Positions 45,380 through 57,840 of a stretch of DNA of 64,000 nucleotides are shown here, one piece after another. Numbering within the stretch: the first letter of the stretch is position 1; every line of letters starts with the position of its first letter. The stretch comes from Lonicera japonica (taxonomy: Eukaryota; Streptophyta; Magnoliopsida; Dipsacales; Caprifoliaceae). The notes below the pieces were generated by a model that was given only the letters and a program-made list of their open reading frames with translations, was not told the origin of the DNA and ran no database searches. A program made the translations under genes and the position numbers. The stretch is from positions 79,208,919 to 79,272,918 of the forward strand of contig CM038465.1 in NCBI GenBank assembly GCA_021464415.1, written 5' to 3'.

Positions 45380-46434
45380 CAATTCTAATTTGCATAGACA
45401 AATATCTAAATGTGTTGATGTTATTAGAAACTCTTGTTTTAAAGAAACTTGGCCATTCATTAATACAATTTGTTATTAAGTATAGAATACGTGTTTTGCA
45501 ATATAAAAACTTAAAATAATTTTATAAACCGACCAGTCCTATAAACTGGCACAATCATAAAATAATTACAATTATAGTAGTTCATAATTTTCTATCCAAA
45601 TCATTTGATAAATTTAAATTTTCTATTTCTTCTCCTTTTCCAAAATATAAAAAAAATGTATAACCTGACATTATTTTTAAAAAAAGAATTATGATTTATA
45701 AGTTCTAAAAACTCGATTAATTTGGAAAAAAAAATGTGACTTTATTATATATTGACATGTGAGAATAAGTAAATTCAAAAAATAAAAAAATACAAATCAA
45801 ACTTAGTTATAAGGTGCAAAAAATTTCCTTAGAAACTTATTTTTTACACATTGAGCATCTCAATCTCTAAATAATAATTTATGGTTAATGTAAAAGAAAT
45901 ATTGACATAAGACATAATAACTTAATTTAACACCAAATGTATCCTCAATCTGGATACTAAATTCAATAGTGTAAAATAAAACAATTTACAATACATTTTC
46001 TATATACTGTTGTTTTACTTACGTGCCAATTTCTCTTTTCTCTAATATAAAAGTTGACTATCTTAATTAACATTATTTTCTAAAGAAATCATTATTTATA
46101 AAGCCATGTATATATAGGGTGAGAGGAATGAGTATAGATACAAATTAAATAGTTATAATATTTGGAAAGACAAACTTTTTAATCTTTAAATATGTGAGAA
46201 AAACAACTTTTTTTATTTGCCATTAAAGGGCATGTATAGAAAAACTAGAAAAAAAATATAATGAAAAGAGAATGGTGAGAGAATTAAAAGGATGGAGAGA
46301 AAATGGTAATATAGTTGCCTTTATAGATGATGCTAAAATTAAATAAATAGAGACATAAATGTAATAAAATTGATTTAATTAGAATAAATGATATCATTAA
46401 TGGATGTACTTCCTCCATTTTATTATTGTAGTAA

Positions 46435-46467
<33 letters not shown>

Positions 46468-47260
46468 ATAGATGGATTAATTAATAGAAATAATATTACT
46501 AATGTAGGTACTTTATAAATAGATAGATTAATTAATATTAAATGATATCATTAATGGAGGTACTTACTCCATCTTATTATTATAGTATAGATTTTCGGAT
46601 TTTATCTTGCTTTTGATATTTATTTGTTTAGGTATTTGAAATATTTTTTCACTAAAACAAAATTAAGAATGTTGAATTAATATAATATTAGGGAATCCAA
46701 CCATTAGTATATCTAAGGTCATTACCACCATAAATGTTAAAAGTATAAGGTAAAAGACTAAAGTTAGCTTATCAGTGATTCAATGTGCAGAAAATTGTAC
46801 GATGAAAAAGTAAATAAATCCTCTATCCTATTATAGGTACTACAAAGTTTACCCTAAGTTGTACATTGTGTTATCATTCTACAAGGTAACTCTAGAGACA
46901 ATACACCAACAATATACCGTCTCAATGAATATTATAAAAGGATAAAAAATACAAGAGGATGCTTGACACTGTCCCAAGTATAAATCTTCAATTTTGATTG
47001 ATTAACATATTTTTTTAGACGATCTTCTAAATGCTGTTCCAAGATTTGATAAAATGCACAAACTTGAATGATACGTAGTATATCATTCCAAAGCTTGAAA
47101 CGATACACACTATATTGTTTGAGAGTTGTTAGAATTGGACGGTATTCTATGCATCACCTAAGGTAAATCTTGTCAAAAGATAAATATAGTATTAACTTAC
47201 TTTTTTGGATATCTTTTTATACTTTTAACGAATACGTTGTATACAAAATTTAAAGTTTAA
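45380..47260. other. AT-rich spacer with an (AT)n block and a local duplication
   Basis: (AT)n at about 46437-46462. Around it gatatcattaatgga(t/g)gtact ... ttattattgtagta / ttattattatagta occurs twice (about 46388 and 46543), a 155-bp diverged duplication. No gene seen. Confidence 0.6.
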
Positions 47261-47865
47261 TTTTGGTGTAGAGAAAGCGTAATTGAAGTTATAAGCGCCG
47301 ACTCACTCACATTTAAAAAGTGGTTAAAAGTTTGAAATTTCATGGTGGGCGCTAGCATTTTTAAATAACAATTTATATGTGACCTCCATTTAGGGGGCGG
47401 GGGGGGGGGGGGGTTGATATTTGTACCCCACTTTTTAGTCACTAACGCCTTTGAAATTTTTTGGCTTATACGAACTAAATTTATCTCTATCACCATCCTC
47501 TTCACCACTTACTAACTTATTAATTAATTTAATTAATTAATCATTAATTACAAAAAAACAATTCAACCATCTTTCACCACTCTCTTATTCTTCTCCTCCT
47601 CTTCTTCAAAACATACATATATACATACACGTGTATACATAAATATATATATAGATTCGAAAACAAAAGAATTCGAATTTTCTTTCTTGTTTTCCTCATC
47701 TTCCTCATCCTCCTATTTTTTCTTCAAAACATACATATACATATACACATACATGTATATGTTCTTAAACGAAAGAAAAAAAACAAATGAAAAAATGCAA
47801 ATACATACATAGATCTCTTCTAAAAAAAGGAAAAAAATTCATACCCACAGATTTGTTTAAGTTTC
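47261..47865. other. Spacer with G-run and ATACAT-rich tracts
   Basis: A G tract (gggggc followed by about 15 G, 47393-47413), then a paired duplication of (c)atacatatatacatacac-like and tcttcctcatcctcc-like sequence (about 47605-47640 and 47725-47760). No gene. Confidence 0.55.
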
Positions 47866-48195
47866 AGATGCTTAATGTTGAGCGAGTAATAATGAAGATA
47901 CTCTCCCAATAACTGGAGATTATTACCACATTTACTCACTATAAATTGGAAGAATTTATTTTAAAAATTAGGTTGTAACTTAAATTATTGTTGAAGTTCT
48001 AGATGCTCAATGTTGAGCGAGTACCAATGAAGATACTGTCCCAATGATAGAAAAGTATTACCACATTTGTTTACCATAAATTGGACGAATATATCTCAAA
48101 AAATTAGTCACAACTTCAATTATTGATGAAGTTAAAGATACTTAACCAATAAAGATACTCTTCCAATAACAGGAAAGTACTAACATAATTATGGA
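47866..48195. repeat. ~134-bp tandem repeat, about 2.4 copies
   Basis: Copies start near 47867 (gatgcttaatgttgagcgag), 48001 (gatgctcaatgttgagcgag) and 48136 (gatacttaaccaataaagat), each with aagatactctcccaat-like and attaccacatttn text. Confidence 0.85.
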
Positions 48196-48498
48196 TATTA
48201 AGTTAAGGATAGTAGAGTGGGATGTTTGGGATAATTTTTTTGAAAGTGAGAAGAGGAGGCATAAAGTATAAAAAATGTTAGTGATAAAAAAAAGAGTTGC
48301 ATTTATCAACGCCCTCCATTTAAGATGGTTTGATATTCAATTTGGTAAAAGTTACAACCTAGCAATATAAATAGCCCAATTTCTGTTTAAAGCCCAACTC
48401 TGCCTTTTAGCGTCGACGATCGCAACACCGTCCACCATTACTCCCCCTGCTCGGACCATCTTTTCACTTGAGCCATTATCGGGTTTGCTCTTTTTTTT

Positions 48499-50151
48499 GG
48501 GTGATTTGTACTTAGATACCCGAAGTTTTATCATAATGGTATTTTGGTACCCAAAATTTTATATATTGGTATCTTGGTACCCATTTTCAATTTGTTGGGT
48601 AGTTTGGTACCCATTTTTGATGGTTCCGTTATTTGGCCGTGAAGTACCCATGAAAATGACAAAAATACCCCTAACTTAGTTTGTTCAGCCATTAGTCTTC
48701 TCTTTCCTTAAAAACACTTTCTTCCATTAAAACTTATACAAACACATTTCTTCTACCTATATAGATAATGCAAACATATATTAATTTCTTCTTCCTCCAC
48801 ATATATAAATGCAAACATACTCACATTTCTTCTCTTCTACTTTTTTTAATAAACAACCTTCCACAATTTATTTATTTTTATCTAAAAGAGGAATAAGAAG
48901 TTGTAGTAAAACTTCAAATAATTAAAATGCAAAGCAGAAGAGATTTAGCCATGATAAAAAAAAATAAAGATCTAGATTTACAAATCTCTTCAAATCCTAG
49001 GATTAGATATTTAGTTTAAATTATAACTTTTCAAATCTTTAGGAGAGTTGTGTTATTTTTAGATTCAGAGCCGGAAGATTAGGAAATAAATTAATTTATA
49101 AAAAGTAGTCTCAACGTAAATTCAAGATAATACAATTCCATTATATATAATTAATAAATAAAATAAACACACTAAAATTTGATACAACACTATATTATCC
49201 CACTAGGTTCAACCTCCGCCTCCATTGAGGATCTGCCCACTCTGTGCTATAGAAAGGCCTCCCCACTTTCCCCTTCCTCACATTTCTTTTTACACATAAT
49301 GGCAGAGGAAGAAGAACAAGATGAGCAGAAGGTAAAAGAAAAAGAAGAAAACCCTAAATCATTGATCAAAGAAGAAGCGAGTCGAAAAGAACAAAGGCAA
49401 GATCTGTAGTATAATTTCAACTAGAATGAACTTAAGCCTAATTTCAATTTCTTTTACCAAATAGAGAGAAGTTCAACTCATCAATTAAACTAAATCATTC
49501 TACTCCCTTCTTTCACGGTTTCACAGCATCCAAATGGTTAATTACATGATATATTATAAACAGCGAGTCGGAGAGAACAAAGGCAGGATCTATACATATA
49601 TACAAGAATTGAAAATGCTTCATTAAAATAAACAGAAAGAAAACTTGTATTAAACCTAGGGTTTTACTGTATGTATACATGTATGTGTATGTGATATATA
49701 TATATATATATAGTGAAAGAGTGAGTTACGTGGGGTGTTTGGTTTTGGAGTCATCGTCGTCAACCAGCAAACCAAGCTCCCACTTAGTCGATTCATCACG
49801 GTGGACATGGAAGTTGCAGATTGTTTTTTTTTTGGAGGAAGAAGATGAACATGAATATGAGTAGTGGGTAATGAAATTGACTAAGAATGATGAAGAAGAC
49901 GAAGTGGTGGGGCGGGTGGATGGAGAGAAGGAAAAAGATTGGGGTATTTGGGACAAAAGGGTATTTTTGGTATAATACGTTATTTTTTTCTTTGACTTAA
50001 CAGAATAAGTTGGTCAACTAACAGAACCATCAGAAATAGGTACCGAAATATTTATTAAACTAAAATTGGGTATCAAAATACCAATATATAAAACTTAGGG
50101 TATCAAAATACCATTATAATAAAACTTTGGGTACCCAAGTACAAATCACCC
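48499..50151. mobile_element. Non-autonomous MULE-like element with ~150-bp terminal inverted repeats
   Basis: The left end begins GGGTGATTTGTACTTAGATACCCG; the right end, read inverted, begins GGGTGATTTGTACTTGGGTACCC and stays similar through (g)ttttatcataatggtatttt, attttatatattggtat and gatggttctgtta, over about 150 bp. Both ends abut runs of at least eight T (48491-48498 and after 50151), compatible with an 8-9 bp target duplication. No transposase inside. The interior has a small acidic frame (MAEEEEQDEQKVKEK..., 49300-49409) and, on the opposite strand, a Ser-rich frame (49956-49726); either may be captured host sequence. Confidence 0.8.
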
Positions 50152-53100
50152 TTTTTTTTTTTCACCTACTTTTTTTTTTTTTTTTACTTACTATAATAAA
50201 ACAGTGGTTTTTGAATCTACAAATTATATTGCCCAATGTTTGAAAACAATTTCGACATTGGTGGCCGTTGGTTTCTTTGTAACATAACAAAAGTCTCATT
50301 CTCTGTATATCTCTTTCCTGACGCTGTTATCGCTTTCATCGGCGACGACGGCATTGTGCGCGTACACACGCCGTCGACTGATCGAACAGCCGTAGCACTT
50401 ACAACATCATTCAGCTTCTCTCTCTCTCTCTCTGGTACGTACTTCCCCCCCTTTCTCTGTGTGTACGTACACTCTTCCATCTAATAGAGGCGTTTGGATT
50501 CTTTCTTAGCTTATCTTTTCTGTGTACCCGTTCTCTATTATTCGGTGGGTGCCTCTCGCTCGACAATCTACCTGTATGTATTCTCTATTATCACAAAGCA
50601 GCTACAGTCCATCAAATCAAATTTGCTCTAAAATAGGGTTTTTAGAATTTCAATTTTCACAATTAGGGATTTTTTTAAGCATTTTTTTTGTTCCAATTAT
50701 CGCTCCTTTAGGATTTAACCTACCTACCTATCATTGTCTAATTTGTTGTAATCTAATTCCATCAACATATAGACATTTTCATATATGTATTTCCATTGTT
50801 TTTAGGAAGTCAAATTTCTCTGTCTTTTAATACTAAGCTAAAGCTTTCTTTGTTTTGGGGAAGTCTAATTTCTTTGTCTTCTATTTATTTCATCTCTCCA
50901 AACTCCACTGCTATCACTGTCAGAAAAGGGTTTTGATCAATAATCAATGAAACATTCAGATTTTTTATGGTCTATTCTGAATTTTTAGATCAGCTCACTC
51001 TATATTTTCCATTAGTTTGATAATTCTTTAAGGTCACTATATTTACTGAAATTGTAGACCGTTGATTCTTTAAATATCCTACTCATTTGGATGGATTGCC
51101 GGGATTATGCTTTGTTTGATTTGAATTTTCTTCTGTTTTCTTTATAATTGACAAAGTCTGAAGGTATCTCCACAAGGAAAAAAAAAAAACAAAATCAGTT
51201 TAAAGAGAGCGTTTTTGCCCTTTCGAGTTTGCTTTTAAAGGTTCACTTGAAAATCATAGTGGTCTTCAAGATAGTTCCTTTAATAGTAACAATTAACATG
51301 ATGTTGCCAAGTATAGGAGTACATCAATAGAGCTGATAATACATTTCACGTGGTGATTTTTTTGGTTACTGCCTTCCTCTAATTATTTGGTTAGTGATCT
51401 GCCTACTAAACAGCTCATGTCAATAGATACAAATATACTCCGTGTTTTATTAATAAAAAAAAGAATAATTCTCATTTCAATGAAGGTTTTACTTGCTATG
51501 TTATGTGTTGAACATATCTCATTTTCTGACTTTAATCTTTAGCGAAAGAACTCTAAGGTGCTCATTTAGTTGTAGATTGTAGAACTCTAAAGTGGCATGA
51601 TTTGGAACTTTGAATAATTGAAGTACTGCTTTGCATGCTAATTAAAAGAAACAGTTTGGCTCAATAAATTAATGTTGTGGTGCTAATTAAAACCTTGCCT
51701 CAATAATTGTGTTTCTTACTGTTTCGTATTGTGTGGGTGATGGTAATGGTGTAAGGTAATGGTGCTAGGTGTGAATGGTAGTATAGGTGCAGGTCCTTGG
51801 TGCATTTCTATTGTGTTGGTTCCTTGTTTGTATTGTGCCTATCTTGGCTGATGCTCAAGTAACTTTTGGTGCAGTTTTGGTTAGTGTGTTCCTACCATTC
51901 AACGAGAATATATTTATTATAGGATGCCATCTTGACTGAATTTTTTTTTCATTTTCTTCCTTTGTAAAACAAAAATTCTTATGTCATTGTTGCTTTACAT
52001 TGTCCTTTTGAGTTTATGTTTCAGTATTGAATAATTACACGAGTTACTCCTAGTGTATATATATATATTTTATGCTAGTATCACTTTACATGATAAAACC
52101 ATTAATTGCTCCCCTTTTTGTTTAACCTAAGTATTGACTTGATTGATACTTTTTCTCTCTTTAACCTTTTTGGCCTGGGCTTCTTATTGCAATCTCACAG
52201 TGAATTCGTGTTGAACTGATACAAAACTGTCTTAATTTTATCTTCTTTACTTTTGTATACAGCCACGTGAACACACACTCAATTTTTCATTTTCTTTTAT
52301 TTGATTTTCTCTTCTTTTCTGGCACTGCTTTATTAAACCTGCGTTTAAATACATATATATATATATATATATCTGGTATTCAATTATTTTGTAAATGATG
52401 GTAGTTGATTGGATGTTGGTTGTACATTTAGAATGTTAAAACATTGATTTTGTTATTCCCTTAGCTAATTTGATTTGTTATCACCGCCTGCACACAAATT
52501 TGTAAGATTACTAAAATCTATTAATCGTTTGGTTGTAATGAACTACAATACAATACGATACAATACAATGGAAACTCGTCTATAAAATCCCATTTATATT
52601 GCACAATTTGGGTTGGATAGAAATTTAAACTTTTTAAAATGTTTCTACAAGGGAGAGAAATTCCTATTTGCCAATTCTAATATTGACAACATGCTTATTA
52701 TTAAATCTAATTGACGGCCTGCCCCGGTCTGTCTTTGTTTAATAATGTTTATTTTGGAGTAGATGATGGTAGTTAATGTATAAAATGAATGACTTTCAGT
52801 TGTATAAATGACTTATTGGAGCATGTGTAGTGGATGCAAAAGTAGTATAAGTAAGACAAATCTATCCATTTATTAACCTCCCATTTGAAATTGACAGTGA
52901 AACTAATTCTGCAAAATTCCATTCGTCGAGTGAATCCCGATCTTGTAATACTTGCATGTACCTGAACTCAACTCAATATGCTATGGAAATAACGTTGATC
53001 AATCTTCTCTTGTTTTCCAAAAAAATAAATAAAAGAAAAGGAATACCATAGAAAGCCAGTGTTCGGAAAATTCAGCCCAAGATATGTTAGGAAAATAAAC

Positions 53101-54520
53101 CAAAACCGTAATGAAACCAGAGCCGGGTCTTGTGTATCACACAATCTCTTTATTTTTCTAACAAGCTAATTTAATTCAGATACATCTTGATTAATTAGGT
53201 GTCTAGAAGTTTTACAAGCTTATAAGGTGTAATGCTTTATAAATTCACAATTTTTCTCACAAAGTTCCAATGTGGGACACAAGAATTCGCATTCTTATAT
53301 CTGTTTTTCATTTCAAGTAGTTCATTTTGGGTGACAATTTCTCATTCACCCGTTATCCATTTTGAGCAAATAAGTATACTACTTTTATGTGCTTGCTGAG
53401 TAGAATACGAATCCGTAATAATCTTTCAAAACCTGTCATTCAGTTTTAAATAAAATTGCTCTAAAAGTGGCCAAAAATAACTATTTTTTAAACAAGCTAC
53501 AGGCCTCATTGTTGTCAAATCGTGAAACGTATAGCGAATCATATCATGTGATTCTTTAATTAAAGATATATGTATATATTTATGTATAAATTAAAAATTT
53601 AAAATTATTCTTCACTCAAATGTTGTTATTTATATATATTTATGTGAAAAGTATAAATTATTCTTCATTGAAGTATAATTATTTTTATTATTTGCAGAAG
53701 ATCTTGTATTCCTAAAATTAATATCAATGTATACTTGATTTGAAACTTGAATATAGTTTTAACTAACCATAGCCTACACGACAAACACGTCTTCTAGCGA
53801 CATATCCAATTGCCTAAGTCCTCTAGAAAAGGTTCGCCCCAAAAGTATGAGACACAGTATATTTCTTAGAATATATATATGTATATGATATAAAGAAGCA
53901 TTGTGGAAGCTAGCTGTGAGAGAACAAAGCTTATTAATAAACTTTACCGGGAAGGGATTAATAAGGGAAGTGCTGCTAAAAAAGAACAATGAAAAGGGGA
54001 AAAAATATTTCAATTTTTATAGTGAGTGAAGAGGACACACTGCCATTGGAGAAACTGTGAAGGGGACTCACATTCACCACTCCACCATATTTCCCCTGTC
54101 TATGTCACTGTATCTACCTTGGAAGGCACTATTCTTCAAGAGCTCCATCCGTCAGGTATAATTGTCACTCTACATTTTGATTCTCACTTTCCACGGACAG
54201 ACTGTGGATTGTTTTCTCATTGGGTCACCCAAAATCCCTCTACTTGAAGAATCGTTCATTAATCACAATTCCAAGGATTCTCCGATTCACGGTCAAAAAC
54301 GATACCCTCCACAATTCTGTAGAATCGAACCGAATTCTGACAATGATGAGTCAGGCCTACCCACGATGTATTTTCCATGTCATTTTTGATTTGTCTAATG
54401 GTCTGTAGCTTGGGTGGCAGTGTGGCACCAACACGAGTCTTAACCTTAACCTCCTCTCCTTTATTTCTCAATGTTGGTATGTATTTTCTGACTTGATTTT
54501 GTCCTGTTGTAGGTTTTGAA
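50152..54520. other. Long spacer upstream of UXT
   Basis: No gene supported. Features: (CT)n at 50419-50432, followed by leader-like sequence to about 50600; (AT)n near 52059-52068 and 52354-52369; an acaatacaatac-rich patch at 52545-52570; AT-rich remainder. The stretch just upstream of 54521 ends in a pyrimidine tract and tgtag, so an intron within the 5' UTR of the next gene is possible. Confidence 0.45.
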
Positions 54521-56536
54521 ATGGATAGTGCTCGTCTAGAAAAAGTACAAAGATTTGAGGAATTTGTTGATCGCCGCTTAAAGCCTGATCTTGTTCATGC
54601 CATTGCTGAACGGTATAAACTCTCATTCTCTCATCTCTTAGTTTGCAATCTCTCACTCCATATCCAATTGCATTTTCTTGTGCTTTCACTTTTACATTTA
54701 GTTTGTAATTCGTTGCTTGGTGAAACATCAATAGCATATTTATAACTGAACCTTCTAGATATGTCTTTGTGTAATTGGTTTTAAGAAGTGGTACAGGGGC
54801 TTGTTGTTAAGCAACAGATAATTTTGACCTAATTGCTTTCAAATATTTTCAGGGACAAGGTCTTTGAACAACAGAAAACATTGTATCCTTTCCTCCTATT
54901 TTCATCGATTTATGTTTTGGCCTTTTAGCAGAGTTATGCAACTAACCTGGATACAGTCATTGTGTTCTATTGTTGAGTCCTCTAGTTTTTGACCAAGATC
55001 TGTGTTTGGTTTTTGTATCTCCGTTGACTCCGTGCTCTTTTAGCTCTGAACTGAGAAGAAATATAGAGAATTTGGAGAAGAATAGTGTAACCAGTCTCAG
55101 GACATTGGTCAATATTGATTCTGAAGTGTACATGCAAGCTGATGTGTATGCCTTTCGCATCTCTCTCTCTCTCCCATTCCATGGTTTTGTATTTCACTTA
55201 AGCTGCTGTTGATACTCTTGAAGTCAGCTTTAAGATACATTTCCATGTAAAACATTTATGTCCATGGTTACAGGCCAGATACACGGCACATATTTGTGGA
55301 TGTTGGACTAGGATTTCATGTAGAGTTCACATGGTCTGAGGCTTTGAATTACATATCAGCAAGGGAAGAGAAGCTAGCCAGGTAAATATGTTTTACCTTC
55401 TCTTTCTCCCTCTCAGATTCATCAAATCAACATAATTTGACTTGCTTTTGTAAAGAGGTGGTTGTCTGCTCTATGGGTCACTTTGAACCTTGTCTAGCTG
55501 GCGTAAAGTCTGCTGTTTATATATATTCTTTTGTATTATTTGATGATGAATCTGCATGATTACATTCATTTGCCTTCGTCTAGTTTAAATGCTAGATTTT
55601 ATTGCAAGTTATTTCTATTATTTTTTTATTTTATTTTAATGTAACATGCATATAGGCAGCTATGAAAGATATAACGACTGGTGTTAGTCATGTTCTTTTT
55701 CACTTTGCAACTCTTAATTTTTCTTTTCTCCTTCACCAAAATACTCTCTCAATTTATTTCTGCTCTGCTAGACTCTAAAATAGAGTATGCTTGCCTGATT
55801 GCGTTTGAGCTCTTTAATGTTTGTAAATATTTTCTTTTTGTTTCATGTTCTTTTAAAATACTTGAATTATTTTTTGTGGATACTACTAAGCAGGAAAATA
55901 GAGGAGTATACTCACCTGATTGCATCAATCAAAGCCCAGATCAAGATGGTATGTGGAACCCCTTGATTCTCTCTCACATTCCGTACTCTACACTCCTTGC
56001 ATTTTCCCATTTTTTCTCCGGAATCATTTCATTTCCTTTTATTGCTCGTTTGCTTTTGAGTTGTGTTTCCATGGAATAAGAAGTTAATTTTGTAAATTAA
56101 TGAGCTTTAGCAAAGAAATAGCATCCTGTAATTCACTTCAAACTCTTGAAATGATTTACGAGATTTAAATGTAAATATACCAATTTAGAGTTTCTGGTAA
56201 GCACAGCACAAAATTTTGAAACAAGCGAGCACTAAAGTTGGAATTGCTATCACTTTCTTGCGCTGCCAACTCTGTTAGTCGAGACTTATTTTTCCAACTT
56301 AAGGATAATGAACTTGTTTTGGAACAATATGTGAGGTAATGCTATCGGTGAACTTGAACACATACATTAATTTGTTTTGTTTGTGTTGTTGAATTTGAGA
56401 TATGATCTTGTGAACCCAAATAAGGACAGATCTTGGTTGCATAGACCCGTGTAATGACAATTGTTTCATTTTCTGCATGAAGGTTTGTGAAGGAATACGG
56501 GAAATACTCCAACTTCCAGCAGAGGGATCTTATTGA
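54521..56536 (+). CDS. UXT: UXT-type prefoldin alpha subunit, 6 exons
   Basis: A prefoldin-like co-chaperone subunit (human UXT/ART-27, Arabidopsis At1g26660-like), expected in a hexameric prefoldin-like complex. Exons: 54521-54612, 54853-54882, 55044-55145, 55274-55381, 55894-55948, 56483-56536; all introns are GT-AG, phases agree, 441 nt in total, 146 aa. The N-terminal helix (VQRFEEFVDRRLKPDLVHAI, LRRNIENLEKN) and C-terminal helix (REEKLARKIEEYTHLIASIK, CEGIREILQLP) would form the coiled coil. Between them is the beta-hairpin section VNIDSEVYMQADV and HIFVDVGLGFHVEFTW. Length fits the family. The second exon is only 30 nt, so automated gene finders may miss it. No defect seen. Confidence 0.92.
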
Positions 56537-57840
56537 ATTGCACATACATGATGAAGAAAGAGAAGATATGAATTGAACAAGATTTTGTTGTAGATTCCCC
56601 TGTTTTTGTTACGTAGGTAGAGAAGCTGAGAAAACTGCATAGAATGATAATAGTATTAGTATCAAGACAATGAAATTAGGGGAAATAAAATTGTTCAGAC
56701 TGCACAAATTTATTTCCTCAAACTCTAATTGGACCATTATTTATGATGCTTTTAGTGCGCTTCTCTAATCGGACCATTAAAAATTGGCAGGTCTTTCTAT
56801 GCAATATAGGTTTGTTCAAAAAAAAATAAAAATAAATAATTACAAGTTGGCTGAGTGAAAAAGATTTTTGACTTTTGCTTGCTTCGCTCTGCGTTAAACT
56901 GTGCACACATGAACGTGAACTTCGGCTGAATAGTTAAGGAGTTCGTTTGATCACTTATTATCAACATTAGAGGAATGCCTGAACCCAGGTCTGGACTTCG
57001 GCTACAAGTTTAGTCTCTTTTGATTACTTATCAACTTTATGGTCTCGCTTAGTTCACAAATTTAAACACCCAAGAAAGAAAAAGTGTTTCTTTTCCTTTG
57101 TTTAGTAAGTATAAATTTTGGAAACACTTTTTTGATAAAAAAAAAAATAGTGGGTAAAATCATTCTTCTCAAAACCTATGTGATTGATTTTTTTTTTGTG
57201 ATTTCTTAACATTTATTACAAAATTTTTAGATAACAATGCTCGTACCTAAATAATTTTCATACTTTACCAAACATAAGAAAAGAAACCTGACAGGAACTT
57301 TAATTTTTTACTTCTATGGGAAAGACAAATGAATTGATTTTTCTTTCGTGAATCAAACAAAAAAGCCGAAAGGAATGCTTAAACCAAGGCTAGGCCAAAC
57401 CACAGGAATGCTTAAACCAAGGCTAGGCCAAACCACGGGACGCATGAAAATATAATTAGACACACTGGCATTTCATCGAAACACACTACAAACTAGTGAT
57501 ATTTCAGCAACTTCTTGTCTCCAACTTCATAAAAAGGGTATCGAAAGTATATCTTAAAGAAACAACTAAATAATTCCCTGTGAAAAGAATCAAAATTAAA
57601 AGAAGATCACAAGTACAGCAAAGCTAAAAGGTATCATTAAGTAATTTTTCTTTAAGCAGCAGCAAAACCAAAAGGTATCATTAAGACCGGCTTAAAAAAT
57701 AATGGCCTCAAAAAATTATCAAACGTGAAAATTTTAGCACTAATTCGAACAAACAAAAAAAAGAAAAATGTATTTGAATGTGTTTCTATAGTTTTGTCTC
57801 CTTGATTGTCCACCAGTTCCTCAATTTGCTACGCATATCC
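56537..57840. other. Convergent spacer between UXT and OSCA 3' ends
   Basis: Holds both 3' UTRs. A perfect 33-bp direct repeat (unit aggaatgcttaaaccaaggc plus taggccaaaccac) sits at 57371-57436. No gene. Confidence 0.6.
57371..57436. repeat. 33-bp perfect tandem duplication
   Basis: Two identical copies, 57371-57403 and 57404-57436, in the spacer after the OSCA gene. Confidence 0.9.

Noticed and set aside
54026..54471. Overlapping short frames just upstream of UXT
   Set aside because: Several frames on both strands, none with family similarity; more likely UXT leader or promoter.
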